From contig VCAZ01000008.1 of the NCBI GenBank assembly GCA_005784505.1, forward strand, positions 6,435,763 through 6,499,762: DNA of 64,000 nt, read 5' to 3'. The position numbers and the translations under genes are program-made. Of the stretch, positions 25,953 to 36,316 are shown one piece after another. The notes under the pieces were generated by a model that saw nothing but the letters and a program-made list of their open reading frames with translations, ran no database searches and was not told the DNA's origin. The DNA is from Bagarius yarrelli (Eukaryota > Chordata > Actinopteri > Siluriformes > Sisoridae). The number at the start of each line of letters is the position of its first letter. Within the stretch, counting starts at the first letter, position 1.

Positions 25953-26415
25953 TCAGCAGAAGAGTTGCTCGTCCGACTCCACGTGGACCTGAGGCACTCT
26001 CTGCTCAGCCGAACCAACTTCTTGTTCTACAGTGTCTTGTTCGTTGCCACCGCAGAACCAAGGGTGGAGAAGCACGTCAGTGGCGCTCAGCCTCTCACTG
26101 GGCTCCCTGCGCAGGAGGCTTCGCACAAGGCAGCGTGCCCGTGCTGAGAGGCCCTCGGGCAAGCCGTAGGCACCACGCCGTATCTTGGAGAAGAGCGTGG
26201 CTGGGTCTGAGTCATGGAACGGGTAGCGGCCTGCCAGCATTGTGTAGAGCATTACGCCTAGGCTCCAGGCATCCGCTCGCTTCCCTGAGTAACTGCCTCC
26301 ACCGCTTAGAATTTCCGGACTGACATAAGCCGGGCAGCCATGTGTGTCTGAAACTGAATCGTCCTCACCGCTCAGGATCCGACAGTCCTCCAGGCCTCCT
26401 AGCTTTAAATGGGTC
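25953..26415 (-). CDS. trib1: trib1 coding exon 3 (terminal)
   Basis: This exon encodes the last base of the Arg197 codon through residue 350 and the stop at 25953-25955. The acceptor is tgttttag|GAC. It holds the degenerate metal-binding segment (GLED), the activation-segment region GCPAYVSPEIL, the C-lobe and the C-terminal tail with the MEK1- and COP1-type docking motifs. Confidence 0.92.
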
Positions 26416-28772
26416 CTAAAACAAAGTAATTAAGACTATTAATGTAGTACTAGATAGTTCTTTGTTGTCATACACAAAAAGCATTTTTTGCAGGATACTA
26501 CCACAGGGAAGTGTTTGTTTATAGTCAAACCAGGAATGAACTGTGACAGATTTTTTTATTTTATTGCCCTGGAGACACTTTTAATCCCTGGTTAAAAACT
26601 GTTGTACAATTTTAGAACATTGCATGAAATTTATTTATGCAATAATGTTTATTGGACAAATGGTTTAAATTAAGGATGCACCCATACCGATACTGGTATT
26701 GGTATCGGGTCCGATACTAAAAAACGCTTCGATACAAAAGACAGATAAATATCTTTTTTTGTCTGTGTTGATGTTGCAAGAGGTATCCGTCTTTGATATC
26801 GAAGCATTTTAACGAGTACATGATCTCAGGATCGGTATGGGTGCAGCCGTAATTCAAACCCATTTGTGCAATAAATATTATTGTATCGACGAGTACCAGG
26901 ACAAAAATATCGCTAACATGGTGAGAAGTGACTGGGATGGCAAATCTGTTCATTTTGCATTTGCTCACGGAACATAATCACATTTTTAAAACTCAATGTT
27001 CCCAAGTCGTATATCAAACCAAACACCACATTAACACATGCCACATTTCAAACGGGTTTCATCATGGTATTCTAGGACACATAGTTCTTTTAGCAGCCAG
27101 AGAAACTCAACAAGTGCAATGCAAATCATTGAGTAAGTTGGCCTTGTTTTAAACAAAGACACGCACAACAATTTCCAAAGCACCCATTTATAGACCCAGG
27201 GTAAACATTCCTCTTACTCTGCCTCTCTCTATCTTCATCAATGCTTAACTCCCTATTAAGTTCCCTATTATTAAATCCCTATTTCCTAAAGCAGCAGCAG
27301 CAGCAGCAGCAGGGTTTGATCATTTGTGTCTGTGTGTAAAATGTGTGTGTTTGGTCTCCTCTCTGTGAAAGCCGAGCCACAGCTCAGTGAATTATGTTTC
27401 ATCATCGACTGTCAGACATGCAGTCTGAGGGGTTTGCAGATGACACAACGGCATAGCGCCAGAGAGGTGGAGAGAGTGACTCATAGCTCTCTCTTTGAGA
27501 GTGTGTGTGTGTATATATACAGTATGTGTGTGTGTGTGTTATGGGAGAGAACTAACTGTACAGAACTAACACTGCTGTGTCCTCACTGCTTACTGCAGCT
27601 GGGGCTGTGTCCTTTCACCATACATCTGTCCATGCTTAATTACCTGAAAAGATCTGCTGCCAGATCAGTGACGCAGGAACAGCTGGCGTCTCGCTAAGAC
27701 GCATTCCGATGTGATGAGTGAGAGAGGGGTCATTCCTGTCATCCTGTCATGACTTATTTCAACCATTCCTGCCTGGTTTTTATCATGTCTATTTGCCCAG
27801 CTATTTAAGGAATGTGCATCAAAACACAAGCAAACTCTATGTGACTGGAGAGAAAAAAAATCTGTTATCAGCAGAGTAATCTGTTTTTTGTAAAAAAAAA
27901 AAAAGCCAACAGTGGGGGGAAAAAAAATTATATGACGCCCAAAAGTCAGCATGCCCTGTCCGGGCTAATGAGCAATGCTGGAAGCAAAGTGTTGCAATGT
28001 TCGGTCTAATCTTGCTGTTGTGCACCATGATCATGATCAGCTTCCTGAGAAGCAGGTTTTCCACCTCCCCCTTAAAACAATGACCTATGAATCACCTATC
28101 CAGATTATAGCATACATGTCCAGATTTTTTTTTTTTTTTTACTAAAAGGTCATATTTAAAAATGTTGCTCTCCAAAAATGACAAATGTATAAAAAAATGA
28201 TGTAGTTGTAGCAACAGGCTTGGTGGAGTGACTGCATGTGATTTATACATGACTGCGTATTAGATTTATGTACATTACGTATCTGTTTTTGGCTACTGGG
28301 AAAAGAAAATGATCATTAGGATCGAATTCCCAACAGCACTTTCCAGTTATTGTTCATTACTGTAATAGTCAGTGTGTTGATTTCCCGTTTTGGGTGTTGT
28401 TGTGTTCTGCTGTCCAATTTACCTTTTGTGGTTTAGTTTCTCTGACAAATTGTTTGAATAGCATTCCAGCATTATTCCTAAATCTCAGTTGATGCCAAAT
28501 CATATAAGTTTACATGTAAAACACAAGCTTTCGGTTTGGCATGGAAGCCTGTTGCCTCACTTTTAGTCACATTCTTGGCCCGATTCGTAGTTCCAAATGG
28601 TTTTGCACTTCCTTTTCTGTAGAAATATGAGTAAACTATGATATGGGCTAAATCTCCTAAGAAACACCTGCGGTGTGTGAGACAGAAGGAAGTGAAAGCT
28701 GAGTGAAAACAGAACTGACACCTCAGCTAAACAACAGATCCCACCTGTCCTTGCACCTTCGGTACCAACACA

Positions 28773-28822
<50 letters not shown>

Positions 28823-30662
28823 AGCTCACGGGGAGACTAAACTCACACTCTGCTCACCTCTTCTCATCCGTGAACACGAACTTGCGGAGCTTTAGGTCTC
28901 CCAGCACGATGCCGTTCTGGTGGCAGTGGGCCACTGCAGAGACTATCTGATGAAAAAGCTTAGCGACTTGATCCTCTGCCAGTCGCTTGCAGCTTTTCAC
29001 CATAGAGTGCATGTCGCCATAGTCCTTCTCTTGAAACACGTAGGCCTTGCGTTCTCCGAGGATAATCTCTTTGATCTGGCTGATATTCCTGTGTTTTGGC
29101 AGCACGCTGTAGGCTCGAATCTTCTCTTGGTACTGGCACATGTCAAACACCTGGAAAAATTCACAATACTTTTTAAGTATTATGTCGTTCTGTTGTTAAT
29201 TTTTTATTTGGATCCCCATTTGTGGTTTCTGACTTTCCTGGAGTCCACCAAGACAAACAATCTTGAACATAATTTAAATAAAAGAACAAACATACAATGG
29301 CAAATGTATGCATCTATAAATATAAATATAAAAAACAAGCCATAAAATCATTTATCGAGATTCTGATAAATTCGATTAAAGGAAGATTTATTGTGAAGGA
29401 CCGAACATTTAGTAGAATTAAAACATGAACCGGTTTGATAGAAATTGTTTTGAATGATGCTGGAAAAATTAGAATGGGAAGAATAATAAATAAACTGATC
29501 CAAATCATCACACCACATTTCATTTACCGAAATGTATGTATGATCCTGTATGTTGTGCTACTGGAAAAAAACCCACTGTCATTACATAGCCTACGGATCA
29601 GCCATTCATTCAGTCTGACTCACTGCCTCACTGCTCTGTAGAGCCTCATACACTCATACAGCTTCATCCTTATTCATCCACTCAGAGGGGCTGCAGTCAT
29701 TATTGCCATATTATGATCCTGCACTGATCCTCCTGCTACTGTAGACAGCTTGTGTAAGGAGATGAGCAGAAATACACTCTGAATGATTTCACTGTGTACT
29801 CTGATCGTCTTGCTCAATATCAGACGCTCCAGATGAGTGTGTTTCTGTGGTTGCTTTGATGACTCACGTTTTTTTCCATGACCTGCCAAACAAAACTACA
29901 GCAATTGCCTTGTATAATTTACCCACTCTTCTTAATGTCTACAGTAAATATAGACAGTTCCCCCCCAGTGTCGATTGTCTGGGTGATGCCTAGAGTATTT
30001 CTTTTAATTTGATTAAATTGATTTAATAGATTAATTAAATTCTTTGCATCTTTTGTTTATTCAGTTTTAGTCTATTGTTCTAATTATGATAATAAATTAT
30101 TTGCAATGAATTAGTCACTTGTTTTAGCAGCCTTTTAAAAAAGTGGTTAAGGTGTTGGATTGCCAACCAGAAGATACTGAGTTCGATTCCCAATAGAACC
30201 AACTTACAACTGATGGGCCCCTGAGTATGGCCCTTGTTCAATTGTATAAAGGAGATAAATGTAAGCCGCTTTGTATAAGGGCGTCTGTCAAATGCCGTAA
30301 ATGTAATGTTTTGCGGCAAAAGGTTGACACTAACTTCAAACTCAAAACGCGTTAACGTCGTATACCTTGCACACGAGCTCCTCGCCGGTGTCTGTGTCCC
30401 ACGCGCTGTGTGGTACGGCAGGGTCCACCGAGGGTAAGAGCACGAACTGGCCGATGCGGGACGGCCCCGCGGCCGCGCAAACAGTCAGCGCGCTCCCGCT
30501 GTCCGGAGACACCGGAGAGGCGGTCAGGAACAGAGCCGTGTCGCCCCCCACACACTCGCTCAGTCTCGGGCTTTTGGCTGCGCTCTCCTCGCTGTCCACG
30601 CGCTTGTGTCTGCGCCTCGGAGCGCGAGCGCACGACACCGCGCCGATACGACGCACCAACAT
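25953..30662 (-). CDS. trib1: Tribbles pseudokinase 1 (three coding exons)
   Basis: Tribbles proteins are pseudokinase scaffolds that bring substrates such as C/EBP-alpha to the COP1 ubiquitin ligase and bind MEK1. CDS join: 30662-30366, 29150-28858, 26415-25953; 1053 nt, 350 residues plus stop, near human TRIB1 length. Intron 1 is phase 0 and intron 2 phase 2, all GT-AG. The N-terminal region is basic and ends in a KSPRLSEC segment as in TRIB1. The beta-3 lysine is K99 (ELVCK). The catalytic loop reads LGDLKLRKFVF (182-192), the TRIB1 version of HRD. GLED at 204-207 stands where kinases have DFG and TRIB1 has SLE. Then come GCPAYVSPEIL, FSKIRRG, LLRREPSERL and the MEK1-binding-type LLHPWF (312-317). 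The tail has EQRVPQ (334-339) at the COP1-binding site and ends in FC. TRIB3 was considered, since part of the C-lobe (RRGAY) resembles it, but LGD, the SEC segment and the FC end favour TRIB1. The start at 30662 is chosen because the protein then begins MLVRRIG; an in-frame ATG at 30698 would add 12 residues. Confidence 0.9.
26673..26852. mobile_element. hAT-like MITE in trib1 intron 2
   Basis: GGATGCACCCATACCGAT at the left and ATCGGTATGGGTGCAGCC at the right form an 18-bp inverted repeat with two mismatches, around a short core rich in GATAC motifs. Confidence 0.7.
27291..27312 (+). repeat. (CAG)n tract in trib1 intron 2
   Basis: Seven CAG units, non-coding; the transcript carries (CUG)n. 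Confidence 0.85.
28769..28822 (+). repeat. (CA)n microsatellite
   Basis: An interrupted CA run about 40 bases inside trib1 intron 2 from the exon 2 donor. Confidence 0.92.
28858..29150 (-). CDS. trib1: trib1 coding exon 2
   Basis: This exon encodes residues 100-196 plus two bases of Arg197. The acceptor is ttttccag|GTG and the donor AAGAG|gtgagc. It carries VFDMCQYQEKIRAY, the ILGERKAYVF strand, YGDMHSMV, the AVAHCHQNG helix and the LGD catalytic loop. A (CA)n microsatellite lies in the intron about 40 bases beyond the donor. Confidence 0.92.
29151..30365 (-). other. trib1: trib1 intron 1
   Basis: A 1.2-kb phase-0 intron. It contains a degenerate tRNA-headed SINE in plus orientation (30145-30308), 58 bases from the exon 1 donor. 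Nothing else recognisable is present. Confidence 0.85.
30145..30308 (+). mobile_element. SINE family A in trib1 intron 1
   Basis: Head GTGGTTAAGGTGTTGGATTG with B box GTTCGATTCCC; tail AAGCCGCTTTGTATAAGGGC and TGCCGTAAATGTAATG. The middle block is shortened. Confidence 0.8.
30366..30662 (-). CDS. trib1: trib1 coding exon 1
   Basis: This exon encodes residues 1-99: the basic N-terminus, the KSPRLSEC segment, a Ser/Pro/Ala-rich linker and the first pseudokinase strands (SRIGQFVLLP). It ends on the codon of K99 with donor AAG|gtatac, phase 0. It is strikingly GC- and CpG-rich next to its surroundings, which produces several antisense and shifted open frames that are not genes. Confidence 0.9.
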
Positions 30663-31180
30663 TGCAATAACAACTTGGAACAAATAAAACCCAAACAAAA
30701 AATCCGCGCAAGGATTTTTATTCCAGCTGTCCGTGTTAAATGAGTCTCTATTCCACGTGTATTCTAATGCTCATCCTTTTCCCAAGTCGTCCAACACCTC
30801 AAATGAATTTTGGAAGAATCAGTATCCGCAGGTTCACCTATCCATATTTTAATCAGACTGATTTTAAACAGTGGTGTCCAAATGTTCCGTGGACGCGCTA
30901 CCAGCTCGTGAGCGCACCGGCACTAGAAATGCCGCCTGGCGGCAAAGTCCCGAGGCTTTTTCTTAGAGCTCGCGCTTTGCGACGCGCAGGGAACTCCACC
31001 CGCCCTGTAACAGAGCGCGCTCCCGACGCCTACTGAGCAATCAGCGCGCGCCGCACGTACTGTAGACTCGGATCTTTTCCAGAAGCGCACGCTCACCTTG
31101 ACAGTCATACAGCATCGAGCTCGGAACGTAGATCTGTAATATAAACCACAGGGGAATCAACCCTGATGCGCATGCGCAAG
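30663..31180 (-). promoter_or_regulatory. trib1: CpG-rich trib1 promoter and 5' UTR region
   Basis: CpG density is high from exon 1 through about 31180 and falls sharply on both sides, as at CpG-island promoters. No convincing TATA box was found at a fixed distance from the ATG. A perfect 12-bp palindrome, TGCGCATGCGCA at 31167-31178, matches the NRF1 consensus. The transcription start cannot be placed from sequence alone. Confidence 0.6.
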
Positions 31181-31718
31181 GCTACAAAAAAATCACTCGA
31201 ATTGTGCAACTCGGGGAACTTCTGAAAAAAAAAATGCCTTCTTGTGTATTTTTATATTCCTCTTCACAGAAGCACGTGTCGCCTTCAGGCAAAGATTAAC
31301 TCACTTTATTTCGAAATATCTGTTTCCCCTTCATCCCTCAGATCGGTGTGTTTGGAGATACAACATTGGAGTCTTTTTTAACTCCACCAGACTTGGATCT
31401 TTTACTGATTTAGTGATGAAATGCTGCGCTGCGGAAGTATTTAGAAAAATGTTGGACTGATTGCCATAAAAGGAAAATGCTGGAATGCAGTCAGGATAAA
31501 CACTGAGGCCCCAAATCTTTTTATTGTGAGAACCTAATAATTATTTCTTTCTTTTAATTAGGCGGGTTGGTCTGTAACAGAAAACTACATGAGCAGAATG
31601 ACTCCTAGTATAATTGTGGAAATTTTAATATAAATTTAAATCAATTTTTTTTCCTCCTAATCAGATTATTTTGTTATAACTGTACACAAAAAAGAGCATT
31701 ACTTTTTACTTTTTAATA

Positions 31719-31719
<1 letters not shown>

Positions 31720-31795
<76 letters not shown>
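31720..31795 (+). repeat. (AT)n repeat upstream of trib1
   Basis: An uninterrupted (AT)37 run about 1.06 kb above the trib1 ATG. Confidence 0.95.
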
Positions 31796-31796
<1 letters not shown>

Positions 31797-34321
31797 TATT
31801 AAAATATGAAAAATAAAAAAATGTGACAAACAGCCAATTCTTTGCATTAAATAAAAAAATAATCACTCATCCACTTTTGGTTTAATTTAATTTCCTGTAT
31901 TCTGAATATCTTTCCTTTGGGAGGGCCAGTCCCTCTGAACAATGATGGAATATCCGTCGACCAGGTTGTGTTTTGGGGACCTTTGCTTTAAAAAATCCAA
32001 TGATTGAATAAGGCATAAGGCATAAACAGAAACAAATGTAAGCTCAAAACACGACTTAGTAAACATGAACATAAGAAAACACAATATAAACATGAAACAT
32101 AAAATAATATAAACACGGAATGAACAAAAACACAAATCTTGAAAAAATATATGGTAAAATGTGTTCTTGACCGTATTGCATGAAGCGCACATAAAGCAGT
32201 ATATGGGCTTTTAATTAAATTATATCCTTATTGCCAGATAAAGTGTCTTTAATTTCCTTAAATGATTGTGTTTAAAGGTAAAGATGCATGCGACAATAAT
32301 ACCACCCTAGTAAAGGAAATGTGCAGTGTCTGATACCTTTATTTTGACTGTCTATAACAAAAGGTGAAAAGTCCAGTCTTTCCCGCTCTTGGTCCTGAAT
32401 ATATCTGAACAAAGCACACTTCGCGTACTTTACTACTATATAGCACATAAAACCATGCTACCAATTCTGCCCGGATTTTGAAGTAAGTGTACGATGAACC
32501 TTTTACTATCCCACAACACATGTTCTAAAATGGGTGGGAGGCGGCGATGCAGTACTATTCTTTAAAGTGGCTTTAAATATTTTAGAAAATAAAAACTTGT
32601 AACCTTGTTCATCGTAGTTAAATATATAAATATAAATTTATTAAATAATATATATAAATATACTCAAGTATTGAATGTAAAAGTGCAACTAAATGCAAAT
32701 TAGAAAAGTACACAATAGTATTTTTTTTATAAAAGCATTTCTTATTTATACATCTATACATTATATTATACTTTAACACTTGTATAAAGTGTGCATGTTT
32801 TTAAGTATAATATTAATGATAATAATAATAATGTTACAGTGTATGAAAAGAATTAGAAGATTATTGCAGAAACCTGTTATTGTATTACTACTAATAAAGG
32901 AATAATTAGCTAAACGAGCATCTGATTGGTTGAGAAGCTTTTAGGCCTAGCCCCATGGGGGAACGCTATGTGGTGTGCAGGCTGATTATAGCATGAAATC
33001 TATCAGAACGTAATTGTGATGTAGGTTTGTTTTATTGGCTGTAATCACTTCAGCTGATTCCACAGCATCACTGCAGTTCTCGCAGTTGGAACAGATAGAA
33101 ATGCAAGTGTGAAAAAATGCATTAATAACATTTATGCTATTAATATCTTAATAAATCTTTAGAAAACCTTGAACTGTGTGACTTCAGTTGTGCTTGAAGA
33201 AATGCAGAGTTCTAAAATTGGAGCATACAACTGTCACCAGCAGTCCTTCGTGAACACTTAAAGCAATCCGAAACAGCTGGTATGGAAATGAGGTGACAAG
33301 TTCAGGCATGGTGGGAATATTGGCGTGAAAGTCTAGTGTATTTTTAGCAAGTATGTTTTTCATATAGATGACTCAGAATGCGATGGCTATGTGTAAGTCA
33401 TGCTGTAATGCTGCTTTTACTGTGTTTCCTTTTCCTGTTCTTCGGTGTACATTTCACAAACAGTCTCAACTTCCTCTTTGTTGTAAAAGAAAGTGGATTT
33501 AGGGGAAAAAAACCTTTTGTGAGCTAGCGATTAAAGTTTGTACTCATGTCTCTGCGAACCTGCCGGTTCAAGACCATTTCCATTTGTTCGGAGATGTATT
33601 CTCACTGTAATTAGTTGAGTCACTCGATGCCTTTAGTAATGAGGGCACACTGATCATGCTTTCCCCGGAACAGCCATGTCTTCAGCCAATGGAGCAGGTG
33701 TAAGTTATTCTCTGCGGGCAATTGCATGTTAAATGCCAGCTATGACTAATGCCTTAAGAAGCACACTAGCAGATCAGGCCTTGGCGAGAATGATGCATCA
33801 TAATGATAGTGTTGCGTTTTGTCATGGACATTGCTTTCAGAGACAATAAAGAAATGGGGAAGTACTTGAAATGTCGAACATTCCACAATGCATCATGTGT
33901 AATGATAAACACGGCTATATTTCTCTGGGAATTTCATATACCGGTCCTCACACTGTCATGCACAAGTGCTTTCATAAACCTATTTTTTCCCCAGAAATGT
34001 TATAGGGTTATAAGTACGTTATAAAAAACTCTTCAGGGTTATATTTGTACTTCTACTTAGGGAATGTGTACTTTGACTCGTCTCAGCCTTGGGTATTGGT
34101 CTTTCTAAATAAGGACTTGGTCTCTCTTGGTAAAAATAATGTTTGACTTAGCCTTTTAAAAAAAAAAAACAGAACCTGGCTAGGATTGGCTGTTATTTAA
34201 ATATGATTTTGACTTGGCTTTAAACCCAAGAACACCCGGTCTGTCTTTACATTATCCTACAAACAAGACTTGCTCCATTCTCTTACTCTATCTAGACCTG
34301 GAGGTATTAATTGGGCAGTTC
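31796..34321. other. Intergenic upstream of trib1
   Basis: AT-rich sequence, short AAT/TA tracts near 32620-32830, no gene evidence. Confidence 0.55.
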
Positions 34322-34512
34322 AAATAATTTAGGTGCTAAGTTGTTGATTGGAAAACTAGGAAGACCTGGGTTTAAACCCCACCACTGTTGGGTCCTTGAG
34401 CAAGACCCTTAACAGCTGACCCTGAACAGCTGCATCACAGCTGACCCTGCGCGCTGACCTAAACCTCCTAAGGCGGGATATGCGAAGATGTATGTGACAA
34501 ATCAAAATCTGA
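34322..34512 (+). mobile_element. SINE family B
   Basis: Same blocks as 50384-50639 (GTTGTTGATTGGAAAAC, ACCTGGGTTTAAACCC, GGGATATGCGAAGATG, TATGTGACAAATC), with an internal duplication of CAGCTGACCCTG. Confidence 0.72.
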
Positions 34513-36123
34513 ATTTTAATAAAAGTTCTGACCATATTGTAGCAAGAGTACCTGTTTGTTGAATAACTACACTTATTGCTTCATTAACTAATGATAAGTA
34601 AGCATCCATTCAACATTAACATCAACATTCAAATCCTGCATCAGGGACTTTTCCCAAATCCGCCCTCGATTTTTGTCTATATTCTGTAGAGTAAAATGTC
34701 TTTAACAACTCTGTGGTATAATTAGACACACAGTGGAAGCAAAAACAAATATTAAAAGAAGCCTATAACCCCTACATGGCCTCCAAGCCATACATGCCCA
34801 TATAAAACCTCCTATTCAACAGCAAATAAATATGTTAAAGAAACTACAGCAGACAAAATGTACATGGACTTTTTATACCAGACTTTAAAATCTCCATCAT
34901 GTATAGGATATACAGTGGCCTGGTTTGGCATTTAGGAATGACATAGCGGAACAAAGTTGTCTAGTTGAATTATAAAACAATGTAATGAAGCAATGTTTAA
35001 GCCCATGAACAGCTTCTCCACAGAGTACAGCCTTTTCCACTGCTTTTCTCCACCTCAGGTTTCTTGGAACTCAACTAACTCAGACCAGACAGAACAGTTT
35101 GTTTTCCTCTGAGATGTCCGATATCATCATCAGGATTTGAGCTATGACTGAGAGCTTATTTTGTCGGAGGAGGGAACATCGGCAAATGTGGCTGCTTCGT
35201 GAGTCAATAAACCTACAGTTATTCAGCAAGCTTGGCCTCTGTTACTCACTAACTCCACGTGACACCACTAGAGCAGTGTGGAATGTGGAGCCACTCAGTT
35301 TTTGCTTTAGTGAGGTCACAAAAGGAGCAGAGACGACAGCGATTCCTTCTAGTAAAAAAAATAGGAAAATGGACTGACATGCAGACAGACAGAAAGAAAG
35401 GTATATGTTTAGATGGATAGTGCTCAGTGATATAAACAGCGGTTAAAAATATGTTTCAAAGTAGAAACATGCTTGCCCTCACCTACCCATCTGATAAGTC
35501 ATGTGATAAGAGAGCTGGTCTCACCAGTTGGTGGGAATTTGAAAATGACAAAACAAGTCTTGCAAGACTAATTAAGTGTTTTTTACATTGCTGAGCTTCA
35601 AATACTACTAAATTGAAACATGTGACAGCTCCTCAGTGGTACTTGTTAAACACATGCAGGTTTGCATTTAAGGCACAACAGCTAAGGTGAGCACCGAACG
35701 AAAGCTTTTGTGCCAGTGTGTAGGCGACAATAATTAACAGAGAAGGAAATATACATTATTAATGGTAATGGGGTAGAATAATGGGCTGCTGCGTGATCTG
35801 TCAGGCCCACCACCCAAAGACTTGGCATATTGCTTTTTAACAATCAAGAGCACTTGACTGAACAATGTCGTGATGCTGTTGAACAAGACTCCAGGTTGGA
35901 ACACTGACCTTGTGTGTGTGTGTGGTTTTTTATACATTGTCGGTGATGTTGACCATAAACATGAATGCACTGAGACAGCATTAAGACTGCTACTGCTGAC
36001 TCCCAAAACAAACCTGTTATGTAAATACCCCAGAGATCTTTCCCACAGTGGTAAGAAAATTCGAAACTAGAAACCTGATCCAGCCATTAGACTTTCTGCA
36101 ATTGGATAATGCATGCTAGGCAC

Positions 36124-36316
36124 AGGTAAGTGGTAGCACAAAGTGTTGGGCTGCTAACTGAAAGATCAGGGTTCGATTCCAAGTACCACCATGTTACCAC
36201 TGCTGGGCCCCTAAGCAAGGCCACCAATTGCTCAGTTGTATTAAAAGAGATAAATGTAAGTTGCTCTGGATAAGGGCATCTGCCAAAATGCTGTGAATGT
36301 TAAAATAAATGTAAGG
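36124..36316 (+). mobile_element. SINE family A
   Basis: Head with B box GGTTCGATTCC, CTGGGCCCCTAAGCAAGG, tail GTTGCTCTGGATAAGGGC. Lightly diverged. Confidence 0.82.

Larger units (their letters stand above)
26416..28857 (-). other. trib1: trib1 intron 2
   Basis: A 2.4-kb intron. It contains a hAT-like non-autonomous relic (26673-26852), a CAG tract (27291-27312), a (CA)n microsatellite (28769-28822), and otherwise unique sequence with no coding evidence. Confidence 0.85.

Noticed and set aside
25953..30662. Assignment of the Tribbles gene to trib3
   Set aside because: Part of the C-lobe resembles TRIB3, but the LGD loop, the PRLSEC segment, the tail alignment and the FC terminus fit TRIB1 better.
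30352..30711. Extra open frames on both strands around trib1 exon 1
   Set aside because: Long only because of high GC content; the true frame matches TRIB1 and splices correctly.
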